A stretch of DNA of 64,000 bases, from the NCBI GenBank assembly GCA_026390595.1, contig JAPLFQ010000005.1, positions 62,001 through 126,000 on the forward strand. The letters run 5' to 3'. This document shows positions 45,485 through 55,431 of this stretch, piece by piece; the stretch's first letter is position 1; every line of letters starts with the position of its first letter. The stretch comes from Ignavibacteriales bacterium. GTDB lineage: Bacteria > Bacteroidota > Ignavibacteria > UBA10030. The notes below the pieces were generated by a model. The model searched no databases and was not told where the DNA came from. It saw only the letters and a list, made by a program, of their open reading frames with translations. The translations under genes were made by a program, and so were the position numbers.

Positions 45485-48211
45485 ATGGATACTCGGTCAC
45501 GCTCTTTTGTTGGAATGCTCTGTGCCGTACTGCTCTTGTCGGTGCAATCTTCTCATGCCAGCCCCCTGCAAGAGTCTTCCTCCTTGCGGGCTACGCTTCA
45601 GTTGATCCCTACCCCTCAGAAGGTGATTTTCGGCCCCGGCCGCTTTATATTGACTTCCGATACCAGGATACTCCTCGGCAATCAGAAGGATGAACAAGAC
45701 ATCTTTGCTGCGTTGGACCTGTCTGATGAATTGCAGTCAGAACTGAATATTCATCCGTCCCTCACGAAGATGTTGAAGGGAAAGGCCATCGTCATCGGTC
45801 GGCCCGCGAGAGATAGGGTTCTTCAGGGTGCGTTGAAAGCGGCCGGAATTGCCATGCCGCCGGAGCTGGGCGATGAAGGATACGTCATCCATATTGCTCC
45901 CTCTCAAATCCTCATCGCCGCCAATTCAGGAGCCGGAGTATTCTATGGCGTGCAGACGCTCAAGCAGCTCATCCGATCCAACAGAGAGGGCAATGCCCTT
46001 CCATGTCTCACCATCACCGACTGGCCTGCCCTTCGATACAGGGGTTGGATGGATGACATCAGCCGCGGTCCCATACCGACGATCGCATTTCTCAAAGAAG
46101 TCATCAGGAAGATGGCAGAGCACAAGCAGAATTTCTTCACCCTCTACACAGAGCATGTCTTCCGGCTGAAATCTCATCCCGAAATCGCTCCCGCCGACGG
46201 AATCACATCAGAGGAGGTTGCAGAGCTGACATCCTTTGCGAGGAAGTACCACATTGAACTCGTCGGCAACGCGCAATCGTTCGGGCACATGGAAAACCAG
46301 CTCCGGTCCCCGTTCTATAATGATATCAGAGAGAACCCCTCCGTCGTCACGCCTGCAGTTGAGGAAACCTATCGATTTCTCAAGGAGGAGTACGACGAAA
46401 TTGTGCCTTCCTATCAAAGCATGATGTTTCACATCAACTGTGACGAAGTATATGGTCTTGGACGCGGCCCGAGCAAACGGATGGTCGACTCGATGGGCAT
46501 GCCCGCAGTCTATGCGTATCATATCAACCGGATCAACAATCTCATCAAGCCGTATGGCAAGCGGATTTTGATGTGGGGGGACATCACCGCTCAGAACCCT
46601 GACATCATCGAAAAACTTCCGAAGGATCTCATTGTGATTTCGTGGGGATATGACGCTGAAGAGAGTTTTGAGCCGGCGATTCTTCCGTTCAAGAAGACGG
46701 GATTCGATTTCATGGTTGCGCCCGGCGTGAGCTGCTGGACGGAAGTGTGGCCCAACATGTCCACCGCTGTTGTCAATATCTCCAATTATGTGCGCGACGG
46801 TGTGAAGCTGGGCGCGATGGGAATGATGAACACCGCGTGGGACGACGACGGTGAGAACTTGTTCTCGTACAACTGGCACGGTCTTCTCTGGGGTGCAGAG
46901 TGTTCGTGGCATCCGGCTTTATCGCTTGCAGGCGAGGAGGCCCGGAAGGACCGGGAATTGCGGTTGGCCGGGTTCAATCGGGCCTTTGATGAACTGTTCT
47001 TCGGAACAAGCGGCGTTGCAGACGCCTTGTTCCAATTCGATTCTATTCGGCGTTACCCGGTTCAGGGAATTGTAAGGGATTACGGTGTCTGGAGCAGCAT
47101 GTTCGATACTGATGCCGAAACCACGGGTGAGCAGGCGAAGGCTGCAAACGAGCATATCGTGAGCGATGCGAACATGCTCATCGGGCGATTGAGCGCTCTC
47201 CGAGACAACGCAAAGCGGAATGCCCGCGTGCTGGATTTTGCCTCATTCGCTGCGAAACGTGTACTTTTTACGGGAGAGAAGAATCTCGCCCGCATTGCCC
47301 TTGCACGGTCAATGAGGTCCGGCAATGGCGACGGGGCGGCGTCTCAAAGAACCGAACTCAACCGCCTGCTCCGCACGCTGCATACACTCAAAGCTGAGTA
47401 CGTGGGATTGTGGCAGCAGGAAAACCGATCATGGTGGCTGGACAGGGTTTTGGACAAATACGACCGGCTTGGCAATCAGTTCGTCGATCTCGACAAAACC
47501 GTGATCATCGAACCAGCGGTATCAATTGCCGGGGAAAAGAGGACGATCGCACTCAAGACGGCGTTCAATGACCAGGCGATCTACTATACGACAGACGGCT
47601 CTGAGCCGACGCTTCGCTCAAGGAAATACACCGCAGCATTTGAGATCGAACGCAGCGCGCTCATTCGCGCGAGGGTGTTTATCGATCGACAGCCGTATCC
47701 ACCGTCGGAGAAATTCGTGTTGATTCATAGAGCCATCGGGAGATTGTTCAAACTCAATTCCACATACAGTCGGTACAATCGTGCATACTCTGCGGGTGGC
47801 GAGATGGGTTTACTCGATGGTGTACGGGGCTCGGAGAATTTCGCGGACGGGCGCTGGCAGGGGTACCAGGGGCAGGATCTTGACATCATCATCGATCTGC
47901 AGAAGCCCACAAGCATCAAGAACATCAGCGTGGGGTTTTTGCAGAATAGCTTTTCCTGGATCCTGATGCCCGATCGCGTTCAGATATTTGTTTCGGACGA
48001 CCAGGACAAGTTTGTCCTGGCGAAAGAGATTCTCAACAACGTCGATCCGAAGGAGGATGGAGCGATCATCAAAGACTTCAGTGCGGGTTTTCCGCAGCTT
48101 GTCGCTCGCTACATCAGGGTCGTCGCCAGGAATCCCGGGAAGCTTCCCTCGTGGCATCAGTCTGCAGGAAGCGAATCGTACATCTTCGCGGATGAGATTA
48201 TCGTTGAGTAG
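45485..48211 (+). CDS. Secreted GH20 beta-N-acetylhexosaminidase-like enzyme
   Basis: This 908-residue enzyme should remove terminal N-acetylhexosamine from glycans. A signal peptide (residues 1-26, ending SHAS) is followed by the GH20b domain (LIPTPQKVIFGPGRFILTS, GVFYGVQTLKQLIRS). The TIM barrel begins RYRGWMDDISRG. The catalytic pair is Asp320-Glu321 in MFHINCDEVYGLG; the family usually has GGDE here, so Cys replaces Gly. WTEVWPNMSTAV and MNTAWDDDGENLFSYNWHG follow. The C-terminus holds a chitobiase-like module (YYTTDGSEPTLRSRKYTAAF) and a discoidin-like domain ending IFADEIIVE, shared with the next glycosidase. The ATG at 45485 follows AAGGA. Confidence 0.88.
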   Translation: MDTRSRSFVGMLCAVLLLSVQSSHASPLQESSSLRATLQLIPTPQKVIFGPGRFILTSDTRILLGNQKDEQDIFAALDLSDELQSELNIHPSLTKMLKGKAIVIGRPARDRVLQGALKAAGIAMPPELGDEGYVIHIAPSQILIAANSGAGVFYGVQTLKQLIRSNREGNALPCLTITDWPALRYRGWMDDISRGPIPTIAFLKEVIRKMAEHKQNFFTLYTEHVFRLKSHPEIAPADGITSEEVAELTSFARKYHIELVGNAQSFGHMENQLRSPFYNDIRENPSVVTPAVEETYRFLKEEYDEIVPSYQSMMFHINCDEVYGLGRGPSKRMVDSMGMPAVYAYHINRINNLIKPYGKRILMWGDITAQNPDIIEKLPKDLIVISWGYDAEESFEPAILPFKKTGFDFMVAPGVSCWTEVWPNMSTAVVNISNYVRDGVKLGAMGMMNTAWDDDGENLFSYNWHGLLWGAECSWHPALSLAGEEARKDRELRLAGFNRAFDELFFGTSGVADALFQFDSIRRYPVQGIVRDYGVWSSMFDTDAETTGEQAKAANEHIVSDANMLIGRLSALRDNAKRNARVLDFASFAAKRVLFTGEKNLARIALARSMRSGNGDGAASQRTELNRLLRTLHTLKAEYVGLWQQENRSWWLDRVLDKYDRLGNQFVDLDKTVIIEPAVSIAGEKRTIALKTAFNDQAIYYTTDGSEPTLRSRKYTAAFEIERSALIRARVFIDRQPYPPSEKFVLIHRAIGRLFKLNSTYSRYNRAYSAGGEMGLLDGVRGSENFADGRWQGYQGQDLDIIIDLQKPTSIKNISVGFLQNSFSWILMPDRVQIFVSDDQDKFVLAKEILNNVDPKEDGAIIKDFSAGFPQLVARYIRVVARNPGKLPSWHQSAGSESYIFADEIIVE

Positions 48212-48290
48212 TGCACACTGATGTCACTGAAGAACCAGAGAGACAAATCCGTGTAAATCACGCACCATCTGTGGCATCAATGTGCCATCC
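48212..48290. repeat. Degenerate CACGGAT/CTGTGTCATC-type repeat, copy B
   Basis: The GH20-GH29 spacer begins GTGCACACTGATGTCACTG and continues AAATCCGTGTAAATCACGC and ATCTGTGGCATCAATGTGCC. It resembles the spacers at 45341 and 62800, so these may be copies of one degenerate intergenic repeat. Confidence 0.45.
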
Positions 48291-48296
48291 CGGGGA

Positions 48297-50546
48297 ATGA
48301 ACACTCTGATGATAACCTTTTCTATGCGAGTCCATATACTACTGGCTATAACTGTACTGTTTGTATCCACCACCCTCAGCCGGCAGGAAAGGAACTTCGC
48401 CATCATCAAATCCGGCGAATCCCTTCCGGGTATCGTACGCAAGGCCGCCAACGTCACCCCCTCTCCACGCCAACTGGCGTGGCAGCAACAGGAATTCATT
48501 GCCTTCGCCCACTTCGGTATGAACACCTTCATGGATCAGGAGTGGGGAAAAGGAACCGAAAGCCCTTCCGTTTTCAATCCGGGCGATTTCGACGCACGGC
48601 AATGGGTTACAGTAATCAAAGACGCCGGGATGAAACTGCTCATCATCACCGCAAAGCATCACGACGGTTTTTGCCTTTGGCAGAGCAAGTACACGCTTCA
48701 CAGCGTCAAAACCAGCCCGTGGAAAGGCGGCAAAGGAGACGTTGTGGGTGAGGTTGCTCTTGCCTGCAAAGAAGTGGGGCTCAAATTTGGTGTGTATCTC
48801 TCCCCGTGGGACCGGCACGAGCCGACATTCGGAGATTCTCTTCGCTACAACGAGTATTTCCGCAATCAACTGCGCGAGCTCCTCACGAGCTATGGTGAAA
48901 TTTCTGAAGTCTGGTTCGACGGCGCAAACGCCGAGGGACCGAACGGGAAAAAGCAGATCTACGACTGGTCTTCATATTACAAGGTGATCCGCGACCTGGC
49001 GCCGAATGCAGTCATCGCCATTATGGGACCCGACGTTCGGTGGGTCGGCACTGAATCGGGGTACGGGAGGGAAACCGAGTGGAGCGTCGTTCCGAACATC
49101 ACACAGAACCTGGAATCTATCGCTGCTTCTTCACAGCAGTTTCCCGTTGACGGGGCTTTCACGCCGCGGGATCTGATGGATGATGACCTCGGAGGGAGGC
49201 AGAAAATCAAGAACGCATCCGCGTTGGTCTGGTATCCTTCTGAAACAGATGTTTCAATTCGTCCCGGTTGGTTCTATCACTCAAACCAGGACAACCTGGT
49301 CAAATCCCCCGCGAAGCTGGTGGACATTTTCTACAGCTCCGTCGGACGCAATTCAGTTCTCCTCCTCAATATTCCTCCTGACAAGCGCGGGCGGATCACG
49401 GAGCACGATATCAAGAGCCTTCAGGGAATGCGCAAGATTCTCGATCAGACTTTCAAATCCAACCTTGCGGCTGGCGCAACGATCATCGCTTCTAATGAAA
49501 AGCTCGGACACAAAGCTGCCGCAATCATTGACCATCATCCGACAGGTTACTGGACTACTGATGATGGTGTTGAATCCGCGACGCTTGAATTCCGATTTCC
49601 GGAAGAACAAACGTTCGATCGATTGATGCTGCAGGAGAACATCGCTGTCGGACAGAGGATAGAGTCTTTCCGTCTTGATGCCTGGACCGACAAAGCCTGG
49701 AAGACGATTGCGGGGGGAACGACGGTTGGCTACAAGCGACTGCTCCGTTTTCCCGCTGTGACGTCCCGCAACGTGAGACTCGTAATCGACTCATCACGTA
49801 CAAATCCGACCCTCTCCGCTTTTGCCCTGTACAAATCACCCCCGTCGGTGGTTATCGAGCCCAACGGCGGCACCTTTGAGCGCGATCTCCGCGTTCGGCT
49901 CTTGTCCGACGCGAAGAACTCATCGATTTTCTATACGCTCGACGGCAGCGAACCGACGCTGCAATCGCCGCGCTACGCGGGACCAATCAGGCTGACCCGT
50001 TCCACTCTGGTCAGAGCCGCTGCCTCCATCGGCGATGAACCGGCCGTCGAGTCCACCGAAGCGCGGTTCACAAAGTGTTTAAAGGTACGATCGGTGGTCT
50101 TCGACAAACCGTGCAACGCAAAGTACCCGGGCCGGGGTGATTCAACGATTATTGACGGTCGTCGCGGTTCAATCGATTTTCAGGACAAGGCATGGCTGGG
50201 GTTCAGCGGAGACGATGTGGTTGCGACGCTTGACCTCGGAACATCAAAGCCCGTTCACAAGATCACAATTGGTTTCTTGCAGCAACAGGGCTCGTGGATT
50301 TTCTTACCAACGGAGGTTACTTTTCTTGTATCTGAGGATGGAACTAACTGGAAAACGCTGGGGGCCCAAAGCAATGCGGTGAAACAAACAGAGAGTGTTC
50401 GTGTGGAAGATTATTCCCGGGCCGTTAGGAACGCGTCGGCAAGATTTGTGAGGGTTACTGCGAAGAACGTCGGTGTGTGCCCATCGTGGCATTCCGGCGC
50501 CGGAGATAAGGCGTGGCTATTTGTTGATGAGATCGTGGTGGAATAA
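48297..50546 (+). CDS. Secreted GH29 alpha-L-fucosidase
   Basis: This 749-residue enzyme should release alpha-linked L-fucose. A signal peptide lies within the first 40 residues (MRVHILLAITVLFVSTTLS). The TIM barrel has FAHFGMNTFMDQEWGKG, AKHHDGFCLWQSKYTLHSVK, KFGVYLSPWDRHEP and the nucleophile Asp208 in ISEVWFDGANAEG. After about residue 440 come a beta domain, a chitobiase-like module (FYTLDGSEPTLQSPRYAGPI) and a discoidin-like domain (IGFLQQQGSWIFLP, ending LFVDEIVVE), homologous to the tail of GH20. Several in-frame ATGs lie near the start (48297, 48309, 48324); the first is used. A strong hairpin follows the stop. Confidence 0.9.
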   Translation: MNTLMITFSMRVHILLAITVLFVSTTLSRQERNFAIIKSGESLPGIVRKAANVTPSPRQLAWQQQEFIAFAHFGMNTFMDQEWGKGTESPSVFNPGDFDARQWVTVIKDAGMKLLIITAKHHDGFCLWQSKYTLHSVKTSPWKGGKGDVVGEVALACKEVGLKFGVYLSPWDRHEPTFGDSLRYNEYFRNQLRELLTSYGEISEVWFDGANAEGPNGKKQIYDWSSYYKVIRDLAPNAVIAIMGPDVRWVGTESGYGRETEWSVVPNITQNLESIAASSQQFPVDGAFTPRDLMDDDLGGRQKIKNASALVWYPSETDVSIRPGWFYHSNQDNLVKSPAKLVDIFYSSVGRNSVLLLNIPPDKRGRITEHDIKSLQGMRKILDQTFKSNLAAGATIIASNEKLGHKAAAIIDHHPTGYWTTDDGVESATLEFRFPEEQTFDRLMLQENIAVGQRIESFRLDAWTDKAWKTIAGGTTVGYKRLLRFPAVTSRNVRLVIDSSRTNPTLSAFALYKSPPSVVIEPNGGTFERDLRVRLLSDAKNSSIFYTLDGSEPTLQSPRYAGPIRLTRSTLVRAAASIGDEPAVESTEARFTKCLKVRSVVFDKPCNAKYPGRGDSTIIDGRRGSIDFQDKAWLGFSGDDVVATLDLGTSKPVHKITIGFLQQQGSWIFLPTEVTFLVSEDGTNWKTLGAQSNAVKQTESVRVEDYSRAVRNASARFVRVTAKNVGVCPSWHSGAGDKAWLFVDEIVVE

Positions 50547-50562
50547 TTGCTTTTGTAGGTTC

Positions 50563-50592
50563 GGTCGGGGCACGGCTTGCCGTGTCCCGACC
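50563..50592 (+). terminator. Probable terminator after the GH29 gene
   Basis: GGTCGGGGCACGG at 50563-50575 pairs with CCGTGTCCCGACC at 50580-50592 over 13 positions (one G-T pair), with loop CTTG. AATTTTCG follows. It is 16 bases after the GH29 stop. Confidence 0.7.
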
Positions 50593-50704
50593 AATTTTCG
50601 ATTGGCGAAATGGAGACTTGACAATGCTCAGGAGGGCGTGATGGGGGTGGCGATGGAATCATTGCTCACCCGCTCAGCACGACTGTCAACATGTTGGAAG
50701 AGAA

Positions 50705-50941
50705 TCACTTCTCAATGCTCTCAAGATAGAGGCTCTCAACCTTTTTTCTCGCCCATGGTGTCTTGCGAAGAAACTTCAGGCTTGACCGGATGCTCGGATT
50801 TTCAATGAAGCATCGGATCTTGATTCTCAGTCCCAGTTCTTTCCAGCCGTATTGATCAACCAGATGATGCAGGATCATCTCCAGTGTTTTGCCGTGGAGA
50901 GGATTGTTCGGCTGGTCTTTGGTCGCTTGTCCTGTGTCCAT
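50705..50941 (-). CDS. VF530-like (DUF2132) small protein
   Basis: This 78-residue protein matches the VF530/DUF2132 family: [54 protein letters not shown], the conserved C-terminal block. The family forms a small helical DNA-binding fold. A short non-conserved start ([11 protein letters not shown]) precedes it. The gene lies alone on the minus strand, convergent with the GH29 gene and separated from it by the terminator hairpin. Its biological role is not known. Confidence 0.85.
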   Translation of the reverse strand: MDTGQATKDQPNNPLHGKTLEMILHHLVDQYGWKELGLRIKIRCFIENPSIRSSLKFLRKTPWARKKVESLYLESIEK

Positions 50942-51311
50942 CGTGTCTTATGGAAGAGCGCCTTTGATGTACGATTGATCGCCGCTGCAAGAGCTCTGTG
51001 TTTGGTGTCTATTCGAGAACGAACCCTCGGGGCAACACATCTGAGCTTCTGAATGACAAAATAATCAATTTTTACTGATCGTGGTGCTTCTCTATTCTCG
51101 TCCCTCCTCTCCGTCTGAAGACACGGGAACCTTCCGGCCAAAGTGTGCACCTTGGCGCAGCCCCCCGGGCCCCGTTCGGTTGATTATGACCTGACGTTGA
51201 ACTAAGTTTACAGTGTATCCAACCTCGCACCGCGCGCTCCATCGAATATTCACAATCATCCTGAAGCCCGGAATTGAGCCCTTCGTCACATTACCGAAAG
51301 GAGATCTTCCC
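50942..51311. other. Intergenic region before the thioredoxin-like gene (370 bases)
   Basis: No open frame in this stretch has a recognisable protein pattern. It must carry the promoter for the minus-strand VF530 gene and for the plus-strand gene at 51312. A candidate for the latter is TTGATT at 51180-51185 and TAAGTT at 51203-51208 with a 17-base spacer, a weak match. Confidence 0.45.
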
Positions 51312-52148
51312 ATGAAATCACGTTTCATGTGCATTACCTGTCTGATTTGCTGCCTCTCATCACTGCTGCCAGCGCAATCGGTCGAACGCTTCAGCAGCAA
51401 TCCTATTCCGAAGCTCAACGTGCTCGGCATCGCTCAGTCAGAGGATCTGGCAACCGCGAACAACGTGCTGAAAGAGGTTTTCAAAGAGAAGATGAAAATC
51501 GAACTCCTCTTCCCCGTGATCGCCGATCCTACGTACAAGAAGCTAAAGGAACAGAGCATGTTCGACATCGCGCTGAACGGCAAGAGCACGACCGGTAAGA
51601 AGTTCTTCACCTGTGCCGATTCACTTCTGGAATTGAACGCCAACCCCTTCAGCATGCTCCTTGTCGACAGGAAAGGAACTATCCGGGCCATCAACCAGGC
51701 GATGATGATCGACCCACGGCTCTTCTCGAAGGTCGTAGAAGAGGTTTTGCTCAATCTGGACGGCAAGGAGGCTATTACGGTTGACAAATCCAGTCCATGG
51801 CAAACTGATCTCGGACGCGACAATGAAGCAAAGAAGCCCAAAGCGCTCATCAGTTTTGGCAGCAGCGAAGACAAGTTTTATACGCTTCTGGGAAAGCAGG
51901 TGCCTGCCATCCCACTCAAAGCACTTGATGGAACAAACTATGCAATTGCCGATTCTTTGAAAGGGAGGGTAACGCTCATATTTGTTTTTGTGGCATCATC
52001 GGAGCCTGATGCGCAAATGAATATTGCCGGGGCTGCAATCACAACGCAGCTGATGAACGCGTTTTACAAAGCACTCACGCTCGGCGAGGCGCCGCCAGGA
52101 GATGAATTTGTGAAGAATGCCGTCACGGAGGGTGCGAAGGTTCAGTAG
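51312..52148 (+). CDS. Exported thioredoxin-fold-like protein without CxxC
   Basis: This 278-residue protein has an N-terminal signal (MKSRFMCITCLICCLSSLLP, ending AQ). Residues about 30-155 show a thioredoxin-like beta-alpha pattern (LNVLGIAQSEDL, ELLFPVIADPTY, FSMLLVDRKGTIRAINQ), where the last strand matches the cis-Pro-side strand of redoxin folds, but no CxxC pair is present. The second half (QVPAIPLKALDGTNYAIADS, LKGRVTLIFVFVASS) also looks like the start of a redoxin domain without cysteines. A redox reaction is unlikely; a binding role is possible. The ATG at 51312 follows AAAGGAGATC. Confidence 0.6.
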   Translation: MKSRFMCITCLICCLSSLLPAQSVERFSSNPIPKLNVLGIAQSEDLATANNVLKEVFKEKMKIELLFPVIADPTYKKLKEQSMFDIALNGKSTTGKKFFTCADSLLELNANPFSMLLVDRKGTIRAINQAMMIDPRLFSKVVEEVLLNLDGKEAITVDKSSPWQTDLGRDNEAKKPKALISFGSSEDKFYTLLGKQVPAIPLKALDGTNYAIADSLKGRVTLIFVFVASSEPDAQMNIAGAAITTQLMNAFYKALTLGEAPPGDEFVKNAVTEGAKVQ

Positions 52149-52229
52149 CAGGCTGTTGACCTCGTTGCACCCCTCTCAAAGAACGTTAATTGTATTGGCG
52201 GCCATCGTTCGCGTGGCCATCCGAAAACA

Positions 52230-52259
52230 AAAAATCCCCTTTGGACAAAGGGGATTTTT
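52230..52259. terminator. Bidirectional rho-independent terminator
   Basis: AAAAATCCCCTTT at 52230-52242 pairs perfectly with 52247-52259 around the loop GGAC. The A-rich left and T-rich right flanks make it work for both directions. It stands between two convergent genes, the one ending at 52148 and the one ending at 52334. Confidence 0.9.
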
Positions 52260-52333
52260 ATGTACCCGATCAGAAAACACGCCAGATCGACGTATTCATG
52301 AATCGTCGTTGGGCGCGATCGCAACATCCGGTC

Positions 52334-55108
52334 TTATCTGAGAAGAAGCATCTTTCTCGTCATCACCGAATGCCCAACCCGAAGCTGATACAAATAGATC
52401 CCGGATGCGACCGATTCTCCGCGATCGTCCTTCCCATCCCACATCGCGGTGTGGATTCCCGATGTTTCCATTCTGTTGATAACTGTGGCAACGTCGCGGC
52501 CGAGCATGTCATAAACTCTGAGGGTCACGAAGCTGCTTGCTGCGAGCTGATATTTAATAGCTGTCGACGGATTGAACGGGTTGGGATAATTCTGCTCCAG
52601 GACGAATTCTTCCGGGTGGCTTGTTTTCTCCTCAACGGCCGTCAGCAATAAGGGCGACAGCGTTAAGGATGCTGTCGCAGAGGGAGAGGCTTCACCGACA
52701 ACGGTATTGAAAACCGAATTTGCTTTCGCTGAAGCGCCCGAAACAAAATTCACTTTGTCCACCACCAACGTGTACGAACCCGGTGCCAGTTCTTCGATGA
52801 AGAACTTCCCCGTTTCGTCCGTGATGCCAAATCCCGCAACATCATCCGGGTTTAGAAGGGCATACACAATTGCTCCTGCCGCATTGCCCGATTGCACCCC
52901 ATCCCCGGGCATTCCGCTTATTGAAACCAAGCCGGAAATGGAATTGTATCCCGGGACCCTTCTCACCAACGGCTTCGCGCTGATTGTGATACCCGTGACA
53001 GAGTTGCCGTTGATGCCGATTTTTGTGGCTCGTTCCCAATTCGTGGTTGATCCGTTCAGGCTGTAGTACGTCGGTGCGTACGGTCCCAACGGCAGGGCAA
53101 GAACGATGTAGTCCCCCGGCAGCAAATTGGCGATGGTGTACTTCCCTGTTGAATCCGCCTCGGCGGGATACACTCCTAGTCCATCCAAATAGATCTTTGC
53201 CCCTTGAACGCGATAGGCAATGACCTTGGAACGGAGTCCGGCTTTGGTGGCTGAGTCTATGACACTCCCGCTGATCTTCCCTGTCGCAATCGAACTGATG
53301 GATTTCAGTGTGAAATTGATACCAGAAGTATCCCGGCTGAGTTTGAGAGGAGTGGCGGTCAACACATCGGGCTTGCCGTCGAAAAACATCGTGACAAATC
53401 CGGGCGCCGTTGCCATCACGGTATACGTGCTCTGAGGAAGCTTGATGGCGTACTTGCCCGTTGAGTCGGCGCGCACTTTGTAAACGGCTTCAGGACTTAT
53501 GATGCTGCTGGTCGGGTTGACGGTCGTCAGCATGGTCGACGTGAACACCACTGTCGCTTCGCGCATCACTTTCTTCGTCTCGTCAAGGGCTGTTCCGCTC
53601 ACCGAAAATTGCGGCGGGATCGCTTTTACCTTCAGAGTGAAATTCACGGTCGTCACTGTGTTTGGCAGAACAACGACGGGCGTTGCTTTGTCGAGCGTCA
53701 GCGCGCCGTTGTACCATTGTTCGCCGAAATCTCCTCTCGTCGGGATTGCCCTGGCAAAGTACTTCCCGGAGTCCACTCGCGCGAAAATAAAGGCGCCGGC
53801 CGCATCGGAGATGATCTTGAGATCGGACGCCTGAGTCCCGTTTGCCTGATACAACTGGATGTACACTCCGGCAACCGGTTTGTTCAGTGTGTCTCTTACA
53901 CTCCCTGCAACCGAGCCGCCGGGTCCACTGACCGTGATTCCAAAGGATTGTTCCGCGCGTCCCCCTTTCGATGAAACGACAACGATCGCTACTTTGAAGC
54001 TCCCCTTTGCCGCGGGAAGCCATGAGATGAGCCCCCTCACGGAGTCGATGTTCATGCCGTCCGGCCTGACGCTTAGTTGATACTTCAGCATGGCGGCTGG
54101 ATCTGATGAAGTCGCTGTTACCTGGTAGGAGTAGGGAACGTTTGGCGCCGCTGATTCAAGGGGTCTTGAAGTAATCTGAACGACGTCATTTTTCGCGCCC
54201 AGCACGAAATTGACCGTCGACGTGATATTCGGTTTCACAAGAATCGGTGTTGCGCGTTCCTGCACTGTGACACCGTCGAACCACTGCTCCATGAAGTTGC
54301 CTGAGGTCGGTATGGCGCGCGCGAAGTAGGTGCCGGAATCAACACCGGCAACCATGTATTTTCCAAGCGGATCGGTATATCCTTTGTACTGTGGTGTCAG
54401 TGCTGCGGTTCTTGGCATCAGAAGAACCGCCACGTTTGCGACCGGCTTCCCGAGCAGATCCGTGATGAGACCGCTCACCGTCCCGGCTGGACCGCTGATG
54501 GTGATGGTAAACGTTTGCTCGGCGCGCGCCCCTTTGGACGAAGTAACAACCACAGAGGTTTTGAAGAAACCCCGTTGTGTCGGTGTCCATTGAATAAGTC
54601 CGCGGGCGGAATCGATCGTCATTCGCTCAGGCTTCGCTGAGAGCGCGTATTGCAGCGTTGCGCCCGCGTCTGTCGACACTGCGATAACCTGATATGTATA
54701 TGGCGTGTTGATCGCTCCGGTTTCTCTGGGAATCGATGTGATGATGACGCTCTCAACCGGACGTACCTCGACGGTATTGCTCGAACGGAACGTGCCGTTC
54801 TTCATGAGCGCGCCGACAGAGTACGTGAGCGGGAGGGCGACCTTCGGGGGCGATTGGTCCACGAATTCGAATTTCGTTGTGGAGTCGAGTCTCACAACCG
54901 GCGTCATTGTGCCGCTGATTCCGCGGTAGATGTAATTCATCCGGACAGAATCCCCCGGAAGCCCCGTCCATTTGAGATACACCTTCCCCCCATCGTATTT
55001 GCCGCTCAGCACGAAGTCGGGCTTTGTGGCTTGCCCCAGCAGGGGGAGAGAGATGAAGAGCGTGCCCAGAATCAGCAGACCGAGCATGATCCAGAGTCTT
55101 TGTCTCAT
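52334..55108 (-). CDS. Large secreted protein with repeated Ig/carboxypeptidase-regulatory-like domains and T9SS sorting tail
   Basis: This 924-residue protein is exported and then secreted or surface-attached by the type IX system. A signal peptide (residues 1-27, LWIMLGLLILGTLFISLPL) opens it. Two tandem units follow, each an Ig-like cadherin-type domain (PYTYQVIAVSTDAGATLQYA; PYSYQVTATSSDPAAMLKYQ) and a carboxypeptidase-regulatory-like domain (GTVSGLITDLLGKPVANVAV; GSVAGSVRDTLNKPVAGVYI). Further regulatory-like repeats run to about residue 820. The last 85 residues form the T9SS type A sorting domain: EQNYPNPFNPSTAIKYQL, VYDMLGRDVATV, GIYLYQLRVG. No catalytic domain is visible; an adhesion or surface-layer role is likely. 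Confidence 0.9.
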   Translation of the reverse strand: MRQRLWIMLGLLILGTLFISLPLLGQATKPDFVLSGKYDGGKVYLKWTGLPGDSVRMNYIYRGISGTMTPVVRLDSTTKFEFVDQSPPKVALPLTYSVGALMKNGTFRSSNTVEVRPVESVIITSIPRETGAINTPYTYQVIAVSTDAGATLQYALSAKPERMTIDSARGLIQWTPTQRGFFKTSVVVTSSKGARAEQTFTITISGPAGTVSGLITDLLGKPVANVAVLLMPRTAALTPQYKGYTDPLGKYMVAGVDSGTYFARAIPTSGNFMEQWFDGVTVQERATPILVKPNITSTVNFVLGAKNDVVQITSRPLESAAPNVPYSYQVTATSSDPAAMLKYQLSVRPDGMNIDSVRGLISWLPAAKGSFKVAIVVVSSKGGRAEQSFGITVSGPGGSVAGSVRDTLNKPVAGVYIQLYQANGTQASDLKIISDAAGAFIFARVDSGKYFARAIPTRGDFGEQWYNGALTLDKATPVVVLPNTVTTVNFTLKVKAIPPQFSVSGTALDETKKVMREATVVFTSTMLTTVNPTSSIISPEAVYKVRADSTGKYAIKLPQSTYTVMATAPGFVTMFFDGKPDVLTATPLKLSRDTSGINFTLKSISSIATGKISGSVIDSATKAGLRSKVIAYRVQGAKIYLDGLGVYPAEADSTGKYTIANLLPGDYIVLALPLGPYAPTYYSLNGSTTNWERATKIGINGNSVTGITISAKPLVRRVPGYNSISGLVSISGMPGDGVQSGNAAGAIVYALLNPDDVAGFGITDETGKFFIEELAPGSYTLVVDKVNFVSGASAKANSVFNTVVGEASPSATASLTLSPLLLTAVEEKTSHPEEFVLEQNYPNPFNPSTAIKYQLAASSFVTLRVYDMLGRDVATVINRMETSGIHTAMWDGKDDRGESVASGIYLYQLRVGHSVMTRKMLLLR

Positions 55109-55431
55109 GGTGTGTCCTGAAGAGAATGTGCAACGTGATCGTTTGAAGCAACGGCACCGGTATTTGCGACTGTTCTGTGGACTGCGAAGTTTGGCAGCTT
55201 AACTTTGGTTCCGGATTGCTGTTGTCTGTCATTTCGCCTGAAAACCCACGCTTCAATGTACCCACTCCATTGGAGGGAGTCAACCTTTGCTCATCCGCCT
55301 ATACCAGGGTAATTCGGGGGTCTTCTGTTGTTGGAGCTTTGTTCGTCCATCTCTCAGACCGATTTTTGAGCTTTTGGCCTTCGAGATCGAATATTCGCAG
55401 CGCCCAAACAGCCCCTGTGCGATTGATGATC
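55109..55431. other. Intergenic region (323 bases)
   Basis: This space lies between the T9SS cargo gene and the nuclease-fusion gene, both on the minus strand. I see no gene, no strong hairpin and no consensus promoter. It must hold the promoter of the T9SS cargo gene. Confidence 0.5.

Noticed and set aside
50875-51150. Minus-strand frame upstream of the VF530 gene
   Set aside because: Composition is basic and patternless, with no ribosome site and no domain; it is probably chance.
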